A DNA stretch of 64,000 nt from Crossaster papposus (Eukaryota > Echinodermata > Asteroidea > Velatida > Solasteridae): contig JBAIAA010000256.1 of assembly GCA_037893245.1 (NCBI GenBank), positions 1 to 64,000 on the forward strand, in the 5' to 3' direction. Below the pieces are notes generated by a model that was given only the letters and a program-made list of their open reading frames with translations, had not been told where the DNA came from and made no database searches. Both the position numbers and the translations under genes were made by a program. Below are positions 52,930-64,000 of this stretch, piece after piece. How positions within the stretch are numbered: the first letter of the stretch is position 1; every line of letters starts with the position of its first letter.

Positions 52930-55900
52930 CAATCAGTCCAATGTATAGGCCCCAGGGACCTCTTATTCAAAATTACCGGAGGGATCACAAAATATTAATG
53001 AGCTCGCGCGCAGTCATTTTCACTGATTTAGTCACATGCACCCTTTAATAGCACTTACTGGGGCCTTTGGTAAGAAAAATGGGACTCAAAACAATGACAA
53101 TTTACCTAAAATACAGTAACCACTTCAAAAAAATAAATGCGGTGGACTTGCTGTTCTAAAATGGCGCGTAAAATGGCGCGCCACAGTTTAGTGCGCCGCC
53201 ATCTTTGATTCATATAGGTTCTACTACACTAAATACGGCGCTCATTGTAACCAACACAAAATATGAAAGAAAGAGCGCCGCCTGGTGACGCTCATGAGTA
53301 GAGTGGCCATATTTTTTTGACTGGAAATCAAAGATTAAGACTCCTAGAACAATTTTCTTTTCAAATTTATAGGGGTTGACCGAATGAATTTTTTTTTATA
53401 CTCCTCTCCGCACAAACCACCCCTAAACTGGTGGCCCAGCTCTGGGCCCAGGTATCAATGTAGCCCCCCGCCTCTATGCGAAATAGACCCTGGTATTGGT
53501 CTTTTCTGTGAACGAAATCCCCCGAGTTGGAAGCCACGGGTCACCAATTCTTGATTTCCACAATTATTTCTACAATCAGTCCAATGTATAGGCCCCAGGG
53601 ACCTCTTATTCAAAATTACCGGAGGGATCACAAAATATTAATGAGCTCGCGCGCAGTCATTTTCACTGATTTAGTCACATGCACCCTTTAATAGCACTTA
53701 CTGGGGCCTTTGGTAAGAAAAATGGGACTCAAAACAATGACAATTTACCTAAAATACAGTAACCACTTCAAAAAAATAAATGCGGTGGACTTGCTGTTCT
53801 AAAATGGCGCGTAAAATGGCGCGCCACAGTTTAGTGCGCCGCCATCTTTGATTCATATAGGTTCTACTACACTAAATACGGCGCTCATTGTAACCAACAC
53901 AAAATATGAAAGAAAGAGCGCCGCCTGGTGACGCTCATGAGTAGAGTGGCCATATTTTTTTGACTGGAAATCAAAGATTAAGACTCCTAGAACAATTTTC
54001 TTTTCAAATTTATAGGGGTTGACCGAATGAATTTTTTTTTATACTCCTCTCCGCACAAACCACCCCTAAACTGGTGGCCCAGCTCTGGGCCCAGGTATCA
54101 ATGTAGCCCCCCGCCTCTATGCGAAATAGACCCTGGTATTGGTCTTTTCTGTGAACGAAATCCCCCGAGTTGGAAGCCACGGGTCACCAATTCTTGATTT
54201 CCACAATTATTTCTACAATCAGTCCAATGTATAGGCCCCAGGGACCTCTTATTCAAAATTACCGGAGGGATCACAAAATATTAATGAGCTCGCGCGCAGT
54301 CATTTTCACTGATTTAGTCACATGCACCCTTTAATAGCACTTACTGGGGCCTTTGGTAAGAAAAATGGGACTCAAAACAATGACAATTTACCTAAGATAC
54401 AGTAACCACTTCAAAAAAATAAATGCGGTGGACTTGCTGTTCTAAAATGGCGCGTAAAATGGCGCGCTACAGTTTAGTGCGCCGCCATCTTTGATTCATA
54501 TAGGTTCTACTACACTAAATACGGCGCTCATTGTAACCAACACAAAAATTAAAAGAAAGAGCGCCGCCTGGTGACGCTCATGAGTAGAGTGGCCATATTT
54601 TTTTGACTGGAAATCAAAGATTAAGACTCCTAGAACAATTTTCTTTTCAAATTTATAGGGGTTGACCGAATGAATTTCTTTTTATACTCCTCTCCGCACA
54701 AACCACCCCTAAACTGGTGGCCCAGCTCTGGGCCCAGGTATCAATGTAGCCCCCCGCCTCTATGCGAAATAGACCCTGGTATTGGTCTTTTCTGTGAACG
54801 AAATCCCCCGAGTTGGAAGCCACGGGTCACCAATTCTTGATTTCCACAATTATTTCTACAATCAGTCCAATGTATAGGCCCCAGGGACCTCTTATTCAAA
54901 ATTACCGGAGGGATCACAAAATATTAATGAGCTCGCGCGCAGTCATTTTCACTGATTTAGTCACATGCACCCTTTAATAGCACTTACTGGGGCCTTTGGT
55001 AAGAAAAATGGGACTCAAAACAATGACAATTTACCTAAAATACAGTAACCACTTCAAAAAAATAAATGCGGTGGACTTGCTGTTCTAAAATGGCGCGTAA
55101 AATGGCGCGCCACAGTTTAGTGCGCCGCCATCTTTGATTCATATAGGTTCTACTACACTAAATACGGCGCTCATTGTAACCAACACAAAATATGAAAGAA
55201 AGAGCGCCGCCTGGTGACGCTCATGAGTAGAGTGGCCATATTTTTTTGACTGGAAATCAAAGATTAAGACTCCTAGAACAATTTTCTTTTCAAATTTATA
55301 GGGGTTGACCGAATGAATTTTTTTTTATACTCCTCTCCGCACAAACCACCCCTAAACTGGTGGCCCAGCTCTGGGCCCAGGTATCAATGTAGCCCCCCGC
55401 CTCTATGCGAAATAGACCCTGGTATTGGTCTTTTCTGTGAACGAAATCCCCCGAGTTGGAAGCCACGGGTCACCAATTCTTGATTTCCACAATTATTTCT
55501 ACAATCAGTCCAATGTATAGGCCCCAGGGACCTCTTATTCAAAATTACCGGAGGGATCACAAAATATTAATGAGCTCGCGCGCAGTCATTTTCACTGATT
55601 TAGTCACATGCACCCTTTAATAGCACTTACTGGGGCCTTTGGTAAGAAAAATGGGACTCAAAACAATGACAATTTACCTAAGATACAGTAACCACTTCAA
55701 AAAAATAAATGCGGTGGACTTGCTGTTCTAAAATGGCGCGTAAAATGGCGCGCTACAGTTTAGTGCGCCGCCATCTTTGATTCATATAGGTTCTACTACA
55801 CTAAATACGGCGCTCATTGTAACCAACACAAAAATTAAAAGAAAGAGCGCCGCCTGGTGACGCTCATGAGTAGAGTGGCCATATTTTTTTGACTGGAAAT

Positions 55901-58900
55901 CAAAGATTAAGACTCCTAGAACAATTTTCTTTTCAAATTTATAGGGGTTGACCGAATGAATTTCTTTTTATACTCCTCTCCGCACAAACCACCCCTAAAC
56001 TGGTGGCCCAGCTCTGGGCCCAGGTATCAATGTAGCCCCCCGCCTCTATGCGAAATAGACCCTGGTATTGGTCTTTTCTGTGAACGAAATCCCCCGAGTT
56101 GGAAGCCACGGGTCACCAATTCTTGATTTCCACAATTATTTCTACAATCAGTCCAATGTATAGGCCCCAGGGACCTCTTATTCAAAATTACCGGAGGGAT
56201 CACAAAATATTAATGAGCTCGCGCGCAGTCATTTTCACTGATTTAGTCACATGCACCCTTTAATAGCACTTACTGGGGCCTTTGGTAAGAAAAATGGGAC
56301 TCAAAACAATGACAATTTACCTAAAATACAGTAACCACTTCAAAAAAATAAATGCGGTGGACTTGCTGTTCTAAAATGGCGCGTAAAATGGCGCGCCACA
56401 GTTTAGTGCGCCGCCATCTTTGATTCATTTAATAGCACTTACTGGGGCCTTTGGTAAGAAAAATGGGACTCAAAACAATGACAATTTACCTAAGATACAG
56501 TAACCACTTCAAAAAAATAAATGCGGTGGACTTGCTGTTCTAAAATGGCGCGTAAAATGGCGCGCTACAGTTTAGTGCGCCGCCATCTTTGATTCATATA
56601 GGTTCTACTACACTAAATACGGCGCTCATTGTAACCAACACAAAAATTAAAAGAAAGAGCGCCGCCTGGTGACGCTCATGAGTAGAGTGGCCATATTTTT
56701 TTGACTGGAAATCAAAGATTAAGACTCCTAGAACAATTTTCTTTTCAAATTTATAGGGGTTGACCGAATGAATTTCTTTTTATACTCCTCTCCGCACAAA
56801 CCACCCCTAAACTGGTGGCCCAGCTCTGGGCCCAGGTATCAATGTAGCCCCCCGCCTCTATGCGAAATAGACCCTGGTATTGGTCTTTTCTGTTAACGAA
56901 ATCCCCCGAGTTGGAAGCCACGGGTCACCAATTCTTGATTTCCACAATTATTTCTACAATCAGTCCAATGTATAGGCCCCAGGGACCTCTTATTCAAAAT
57001 TACCGGAGGGATCACAAAATATTAATGAGCTCGCGCGCAGTCATTTTCACTGATTTAGTCACATGCACCCTTTAATAGCACTTACTGGGGCCTTTGGTAA
57101 GAAAAATGGGACTCAAAACAATGACAATTTACCTAAAATACAGTAACCACTTCAAAAAAATAAATGCGGTGGACTTGCTGTTCTAAAATGGCGCGTAAAA
57201 TGGCGCGCCACAGTTTAGTGCGCCGCCATCTTTGATTCATATAGGTTCTACTACACTAAATACGGCGCTCATTGTAACCAACACAAAATATGAAAGAAAG
57301 AGCGCCGCCTGGTGACGCTCATGAGTAGAGTGGCCATATTTTTTTGACTGGAAATCAAAGATTAAGACTCCTAGAACAATTTTCTTTTCAAATTTATAGG
57401 GGTTGACCGAATGAATTTTTTTTTATACTCCTCTCCGCACAAACCACCCCTAAACTGGTGGCCCAGCTCTGGGCCCAGGTATCAATGTAGCCCCCCGCCT
57501 CTATGCGAAATAGACCCTGGTATTGGTCTTTTCTGTGAACGAAATCCCCCGAGTTGGAAGCCACGGGTCACCAATTCTTGATTTCCACAATTATTTCTAC
57601 AATCAGTCCAATGTATAGGCCCCAGGGACCTCTTATTCAAAATTACCGGAGGGATCACAAAATATTAATGAGCTCGCGCGCAGTCATTTTCACTGATTTA
57701 GTCACATGCACCCTTTAATAGCACTTACTGGGGCCTTTGGTAAGAAAAATGGGACTCAAAACAATGACAATTTACCTAAGATACAGTAACCACTTCAAAA
57801 AAATAAATGCGGTGGACTTGCTGTTCTAAAATGGCGCGTAAAATGGCGTGCTACAGTTTAGTGCGCCGCCATCTTTGATTCATATAGGTTCTACTACACT
57901 AAATACGGCGCTCATTGTAACCAACACAAAAATTGAAAGAAAGAGCGCCGCCTGGTGACGCTCATGAGTAGAGTGGCCATATTTTTTTGACTGGAAATCA
58001 AAGATTAAGACTCCTAGAACAATTTTCTTTTCAAATTTATAGGGGTTGACCAAATGAATTTTTTTTTATACTCCTCTCCGCACAAACCACCCCTAAACTG
58101 GTGGCCCAGCTCTGGGCCCAGGTATCAATGTAGCCCCCCGCCTCTATGCGAAATAGACCCTGGTATTGGTCTTTTCTGTGAACGAAATCCCCCGAGTTGG
58201 AAGCCACGGGTCACCAATTCTTGATTTCCACAATTATTTCTACAATCAGTCCAATGTATAGGCCCCAGGGACCTCTTATTCAAAATTACCGGAGGGATCA
58301 CAAAATATTAATGAGCTCGCGCGCAGTCATTTTCACTGATTTAGTCACATGCACCCTTTAATAGCACTTACTGGGGCCTTTGGTAAGAAAAATGGGACTC
58401 AAAACAATGACAATTTACCTAAAATACAGTAACCACTTCAAAAAAATAAATGCGGTGGACTTGCTGTTCTAAAATGGCGCGTAAAATGGCGCGCCACAGT
58501 TTAGTGCGCCGCCATCTTTGATTCATATAGGTTCTACTACACTAAATACGGCGCTCATTGTAACCAACACAAAATATGAAAGAAAGAGCGCCGCCTGGTG
58601 ACGCTCATGAGTAGAGTGGCCATATTTTTTTGACTGGAAATCAAAGATTAAGACTCCTAGAACAATTTTCTTTTCAAATTTATAGGGGTTGACCGAATGA
58701 ATTTTTTTTTATACTCCTCTCCGCACAAACCACCCCTAAACTGGTGGCCCAGCTCTGGGCCCAGGTATCAATGTAGCCCCCCGCCTCTATGCGAAATAGA
58801 CCCTGGTATTGGTCTTTTCTGTGAACGAAATCCCCCGAGTTGGAAGCCACGGGTCACCAATTCTTGATTTCCACAATTATTTCTACAATCAGTCCAATGT

Positions 58901-59528
58901 ATAGGCCCCAGGGACCTCTTATTCAAAATTACCGGAGGGATCACAAAATATTAATGAGCTCGCGCGCAGTCATTTTCACTGATTTAGTCACATGCACCCT
59001 TTAATAGCACTTACTGGGGCCTTTGGTAAGAAAAATGGGACTCAAAACAATGACAATTTACCTAAGATACAGTAACCACTTCAAAAAAATAAATGCGGTG
59101 GACTTGCTGTTCTAAAATGGCGCGTAAAATGGCGTGCTACAGTTTAGTGCGCCGCCATCTTTGATTCATATAGGTTCTACTACACTAAATACGGCGCTCA
59201 TTGTAACCAACACAAAAATTGAAAGAAAGAGCGCCGCCTGGTGACGCTCATGAGTAGAGTGGCCATATTTTTTTGACTGGAAATCAAAGATTAAGACTCC
59301 TAGAACAATTTTCTTTTCAAATTTATAGGGGTTGACCGAATGAATTTTTTTTTATACTCCTCTCCGCACAAACCACCCCTAAACTGGTGGCCCAGCTCTG
59401 GGCCCAGGTATCAATGTAGCCCCCCGCCTCTATGCGAAATAGACCCTGGTATTGGTCTTTTCTGTGAACGAAATCCCCCGAGTTGGAAGCCACGGGTCAC
59501 CAATTCTTGATTTCCACAATTATTTCTA
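52930..59528 (+). repeat. B'-rich units M82-M91
   Basis: The types are B', B', C', B', C', B'/C'(T) 812-bp unit, B', A', B', A'. Alternation of B' with C' or A' resembles the dimer logic of the left end, but with the A206 and C630 alleles. M89 has a private G to A at 58052 that turns a CpG into CpA. No gene or foreign insertion is visible. Confidence 0.87.
56260..56597 (+). repeat. 169-bp internal tandem duplication in M87
   Basis: The first copy is 56260-56428 with B' alleles (A181, C253) and the second 56429-56597 with C alleles, inside the 812-bp unit 56145-56956. The junction base at 56429 is T, as in M34, not A as in the other four long units. Confidence 0.93.
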
Positions 59529-60459
59529 CAATCAGTCCAATGTATAGGCCCCAGGGACCTCTTATTCAAAATTACCGGAGGGATCACAAAATATTAATGA
59601 GCTCGCGCGCAGTCATTTTCACTGATTTAGTCACATGCACCCTTTAATAGCACTTACTGGGGCCTTTGGTAAGAAAAATGGGACTCAAAACAATGACAAT
59701 TTACCTAAAATACAGTAACCACTTCAAAAAAATAAATGCGGTGGACTTGCTGTTCTAAAATGGAGCGTAAAATGGCGCGCCACAGTTTAGTGCGCCGCCA
59801 TCTTTGATTCATATAGGTTCTACTACACTAAATACGGCGCTCATTGTAACCAACACAAAATATGAAAGAAAGAGCGCCGCCTGGTGACGCTCATGAGTAG
59901 AGTGACCATATTTTTTTGACTGGAAATCAAAGATTAAGACTCCTAGAACAATTTTCTTTTCAAATTTATAGGGGTTGAATGAATGAATTTTTTTTTATAC
60001 TCCTCTCCGCACAAACCACCCCTAAACTGGTGGCCCAGCTCTGGGCCCAGGTATCAATGTAGCCCCCCGCCTCTATGCGAAATAGACCCTGGTATTGGTC
60101 TTTTCTGTTAACGAAATCCCCCGAGTTGGAAGCCACGGGTCACCAATTCTTGATTTCTACAATTATTTCTACAATCAGTCCAATGTATAGGCCCCAGGGA
60201 CCTCTTATTCAAAATTACCGGAGGGATCACAAAATATTAATGAGCTCGCGCGCAGTCATTTTCACTGATTTAGTCACATGCACCCTTTAATAGCACTTAC
60301 TGGGGCCTTTGGTAAGAAAAATGGGACTCAAAACAATGACAATTTACCTAAAATACAGTAACCACTTCAAAAAAATCAATGCGGTGGACTTGCTGTTCTA
60401 AAATGGCGCGTAAAATGGCGCGCCACAGTTTAGTGCGCCGCCATCTTTGATTCATATAG

Positions 60460-60467
60460 GTTCTACT
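60460..60467. repeat. Target site duplication, left copy
   Basis: GTTCTACT, offsets 289-296 of M93, directly precedes the element. Uninterrupted units have this 8-mer once at the same offsets. Confidence 0.92.
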
Positions 60468-60730
60468 CACTGACCTCTATACATGGACAGATCATCCATT
60501 GTTTCATTTTGAAGTCGGCATGCAGAGAAGTGCAACATGGCGTCACTGCTGTGAGCCAATGAAATGTCCAGGTGTAGAGTTCAGTTGGTTGGTAAATCCG
60601 TTGACCTATACAACTGGACATTTCATTGGCTCACAGCAGTGACGCCATGTTGCACTTCCAGTTCGCGCCGACTTCAAGTGTTAGCACAGCAGAATATGGA
60701 CAATGATCTGTCCAGGTGTTGAGGTCAGTG
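60468..60730. mobile_element. 263-bp foldback MITE-like element, hAT- or P-type by target duplication
   Basis: The element interrupts M93 after offset 296. Its ends are inverted: CACTGACCTC at 60468-60477 and GAGGTCAGTG at 60721-60730. The terminal repeats extend to about 28 bp (60468-60495 against 60703-60730) with three mismatches. Inside lies a perfect 45-bp inverted repeat (60527-60571 against 60614-60658), so nearly the whole element can fold into one long hairpin with a loop of about 42 bases. It is flanked by an 8-bp direct repeat. It has no open frame that could encode a transposase, so it must be mobilised in trans. An 8-bp duplication is typical of hAT and P superfamilies. The CACTG end resembles CACTA elements, but those make 2-3 bp duplications. 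Superfamily is therefore uncertain. Orientation cannot be set because the element is near-palindromic. Confidence 0.9.
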
Positions 60731-60738
60731 GTTCTACT
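60731..60738. repeat. Target site duplication, right copy
   Basis: GTTCTACT is repeated directly after the element and the unit then continues at offset 297. Removing the element plus one copy (271 bp) restores a 643-bp unit, since M93 is 914 bp. Confidence 0.92.
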
Positions 60739-63014
60739 ACACTAAATACGGCGCTTATTGTAACCAACACAAAATATGAAAGAAAGAGCGCCGCCTGGTG
60801 ACGCTCATGAGTAGAGTGGCCATATTTTTTTGACTGGAAATCAAAGATTAAGACTCCTAGAACAATTTTCTTTTCAAATTTATAGGGGTTGACCGAATGA
60901 ATTTTTTTTTATACTCCTCTCCGCACAAACCACCCCTAAACTGGTGGCCCAGCTCTGGGCCCAGGTATCAATGTAGCCCCCCGCCTCTATGCGAAATAGA
61001 CCCTGGTATTGGTCTTTTCTGTGAACGAAATCCCCCGAGTTGGAAGCCACGGGTCACCAATTCTTGATTTCCACAATTATTTCTACAATCAGTCCAATGT
61101 ATAGGCCCCAGGGACCTCTTATTCAAAATTACCGGAGGGATCACAAAATATTAATGAGCTCGCGCGCAGTCATTTTCACTGATTTAGTCACATGCACCCT
61201 TTAATAGCACTTACTGGGGCCTTTGGTAAGAAAAATGGGACTCAAAACAATGACAATTTACCTAAGATACAGTAACCACTTCAAAAAAATAAATGCGGTG
61301 GACTTGCTGTTCTAAAATGGCGCGTAAAATGGCGTGCTACAGTTTAGTGCGCCGCCATCTTTGATTCATATAGGTTCTACTACACTAAATACGGCGCTCA
61401 TTGTAACCAACACAAAAATTGAAAGAAAGAGCGCCGCCTGGTGACGCTCATGAGTAGAGTGGCCATATTTTTTTGACTGGAAATCAAAGATTAAGACTCC
61501 TAGAACAATTTTCTTTTCAAATTTATAGGGGTTGACCGAATGAATTTTTTTTTATACTCCTCTCCGCACAAACCACCCCTAAACTGGTGGCCCAGCTCTG
61601 GGCCCAGGTATCAATGTAGCCCCCCGCCTCTATGCGAAATAGACCCTGGTATTGGTCTTTTCTGTGAACGAAATCCCCCGAGTTGGAAGCCACGGGTCAC
61701 CAATTCTTGATTTCCACAATTATTTCTACAATCAGTCCAATGTATAGGCCCCAGGGACCTCTTATTCAAAATTACCGGAGGGATCACAAAATATTAATGA
61801 GCTCGCGCGCAGTCATTTTCACTGATTTAGTCACATGCACCCTTTAATAGCACTTACTGGGGCCTTTGGTAAGAAAAATGGGACTCAAAACAATGACAAT
61901 TTACCTAAAATACAGTAACCACTTCAAAAAAATAAATGCGGTGGACTTGCTGTTCTAAAATGGCGCGTAAAATGGCGCGCCACAGTTTAGTGCGCCGCCA
62001 TCTTTGATTCATATAGGTTCTACTACACTAAATACGGCGCTCATTGTAACCAACACAAAATATGAAAGAAAGAGCGCCGCCTGGTGACGCTCATGAGTAG
62101 AGTGACCATATTTTTTTGACTGGAAATCAAAGATTAAGACTCCTAGAACAATTTTCTTTTCAAATTTATAGGGGTTGACCGAATGAATTTTTTTTTATAC
62201 TCCTCTCCGCACAAACCACCCCTAAACTGGTGGCCAAGCTCTGGGCCCAGGTATCAATGTAGCCCCCCGCCTCTATGCGAAATAGACCCTGGTATTGGTC
62301 TTTTCTGTGAACGAAATCCCCCGAGTTGGAAGCCACGGGTCACCAATTCTTGATTTCCACAATTATTTCTACAATCAGTCCAATGTATAGGCCCCAGGGA
62401 CCTCTTATTCAAAATTACCGGAGGGATCACAAAATATTAATGAGCTCGCGCGCAGTCATTTTCACTGATTTAGTCACATGCACCCTTTAATAGCACTTAC
62501 TGGGGCCTTTGGTAAGAAAAATGGGACTCAAAACAATGACAATTTACCTAAAATACAGTAACCACTTCAAAAAAATAAATGCGGTGGACTTGCTGTTCTA
62601 AAATGGCGCGTAAAATGGCGCGCCACAGTTTAGTGCGCCGCCATCTTTGATTCATATAGGTTCTACTACACTAAATACGGCGCTCATTGTAACCAACACA
62701 AAATATGAAAGAAAGAGCGCCGCCTGGTGACGCTCATGAGTAGAGTGACCATATTTTTTTGACTGGAAATCAAAGATTAAGACTCCTAGAACAATTTTCT
62801 TTTCAAATTTATAGGGGTTGAATGAATGAATTTTTTTTTATACTCCTCTCCGCACAAACCACCCCTAAACTGGTGGCCCAGCTCTGGGCCCAGGTATCAA
62901 TGTAGCCCCCCGCCTCTATGCGAAATAGACCCTGGTATTGGTCTTTTCTGTGAACGAAATCCCCCGAGTTGGAAGCCACGGGTCACCAATTCTTGATTTC
63001 CACAATTATTTCTA

Positions 63015-64000
63015 CAATCAGTCCAATGTATAGGCCCCAGGGACCTCTTATTCAAAATTACCGGAGGGATCACAAAATATTAATGAGCTCGCGCGCAGTC
63101 ATTTTCACTGATTTAGTCACATGCACCCTTTAATAGCACTTACTGGGGCCTTTGGTAAGAAAAATGGGACTCAAAACAATGACAATTTACCTAAGATACA
63201 GTAACCACTTCAAAAAAATAAATGCGGTGGACTTGCTGTTCTAAAATGGCGCGTAAAATGGCGCGCTACAGTTTAGTGCGCCGCCATCTTTGATTCATAT
63301 AGGTTCTACTACACTAAATACGGCGCTCATTGTAACCAACACAAAAATTAAAAGAAAGAGCGCCGCCTGGTGACGCTCATGAGTAGAGTGGCCATATTTT
63401 TTTGACTGGAAATCAAAGATTAAGACTCCTAGAACAATTTTCTTTTCAAATTTATAGGGGTTGACCGAATGAATTTCTTTTTATACTCCTCTCCGCACAA
63501 ACCACCCCTAAACTGGTGGCCCAGCTCTGGGCCCAGGTATCAATGTAGCCCCCCGCCTCTATGCGAAATAGACCCTGGTATTGGTCTTTTCTGTTAACGA
63601 AATCCCCCGAGTTGGAAGCCACGGGTCACCAATTCTTGATTTCCACAATTATTTCTACAATCAGTCCAATGTATAGGCCCCAGGGACCTCTTATTCAAAA
63701 TTACCGGAGGGATCACAAAATATTAATGAGCTCGCGCGCAGTCATTTTCACTGATTTAGTCACATGCACCCTTTAATAGCACTTACTGGGGCCTTTGGTA
63801 AGAAAAATGGGACTCAAAACAATGACAATTTACCTAAGATACAGTAACCACTTCAAAAAAATAAATGCGGTGGACTTGCTGTTCTAAAATGGCGCGTAAA
63901 ATGGCGCGCTACAGTTTAGTGCGCCGCCATCTTTGATTCATATAGGTTCTACTACACTAAATACGGCGCTCATTGTAACCAACACAAAAATTAAAAGAAA
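63015..64000 (+). repeat. Unit M97 (C'(T)) and partial M98
   Basis: M97 (63015-63657) is C' with T581, the same as units in the higher-order repeats. M98 (63658-64000) has G181, C250, T253 and A336, so it is C or C' and is cut by the window edge at offset 343. The array evidently continues to the right. Confidence 0.9.

Larger units (their letters stand above)
59529..63014 (+). repeat. Divergent units M92-M96
   Basis: This stretch has the highest density of private changes. M92 has C to A at 59764, A377 (59905), AT at 451-452 (59979-59980), T581 and T630. M93 has C206 (60377), the transposon, and C to T at 60756. M94 is an ordinary A' unit. M95 has A377 and C to A at 62236. M96 has A377 and the 451-452 change. 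Shared rare alleles in M92, M95 and M96 mark a B'' subfamily. I infer a segment less exposed to recent homogenisation. Confidence 0.88.
1..64000 (+). repeat. Tandem satellite array, 643-bp unit, about 98 copies
   Basis: The same 643-bp unit follows itself without a gap. Unit starts: 1, 644, 1287 and so on by 643 to M34 at 21220; M35 at 22032; by 643 to M40 at 25247; M41 at 25894; by 643 to M60 at 38111; M61 at 38753; by 643 to M64 at 40682; M65 at 41494; M66 42137; M67 42780; M68 43422; by 643 to M71 45351; M72 46163; M73 46975; by 643 to M76 48904; M77 49546; by 643 to M81 52118; M82 52930; by 643 to M87 56145; M88 56957; by 643 to M93 60172; M94 61086; by 643 to M98 63658. Units differ from each other at only a handful of sites. 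All lie in one orientation. I see no internal subrepeat that would explain the unit as a multiple of a shorter one. I do not recognise the satellite family. Confidence 0.98.

Noticed and set aside
60468..60730. CACTA (EnSpm) assignment for the inserted element because its ends begin CACTG
   Set aside because: The target duplication is 8 bp, whereas CACTA elements make 2-3 bp duplications. hAT or P type fits the duplication better, but is not proven.

Overview
The whole window is one tandem satellite DNA array. A 643-bp unit is repeated head to tail, all in the same orientation, from base 1 to base 64000: 97 complete units plus a 343-base partial unit at the right edge. I phase units on the start CAATCAGTCC. 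I saw no protein-coding gene, rRNA, tRNA, CRISPR array or origin. The only foreign DNA is a 263-bp non-autonomous transposable element at 60468-60730, flanked by an 8-bp target duplication. This layout points to a eukaryotic, probably animal, heterochromatic or centromere/pericentromere-type region. The species cannot be told from the sequence. Throughout, 'offset n' means base n of a unit, so a unit starting at s has offset n at s+n-1. M1 to M98 number the units from left to right.

Units differ at a few diagnostic positions: 181 (G/A), 206 (A/T/C), 250 (C/T), 253 (T/C), 333-334 (AT/TA), 336 (G/A), 377 (G/A), 451-452 (CC/AT), the T run at 460-468 (9T, 8T, C463 or G464), 581 (G/T) and 630 (C/T). 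These define types. A = G181 T250 T253 G336 T630. A' = A with C630. B = A181 T206 C253 TA333. B' = B with A206. C = G181 C250 T253 A336. C' = C with C463. D = C with A181. D8 = D with 8T. E = C' with G336. B'' = B' with A377. A suffix T means T581.

The type order forms domains. 1-6430 is an A-B dimer array (period 1286 bp). 7717-15432 is a C-C'-A' trimer array (1929 bp). 15433-34252 is a mixed, C-rich region. 34253-38110 is two copies of an E(T)-B'-A' trimer. 36825-46162 is two almost identical 4669-bp higher-order repeats of seven units, and an expanded third copy lies at 47618-52929. 52930-59528 is a B'-rich region. 59529-63014 holds the most divergent units and the transposon. The window ends with C-type units.

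Six units are 812 bp long because the same 169-bp segment (about offsets 116-284) is tandemly duplicated in each. Their junctions, and the transposon target site, all fall within offsets 284-296, which suggests a fragile or preferred exchange point. Each unit also carries a perfect YY1-type motif, a near-match to the CTCF core and several hairpins. These are candidate chromatin-organising sites, not demonstrated ones. Short open frames (71 codons on +, 108 codons on -) occur only in copies with particular point variants, and I judge them spurious.
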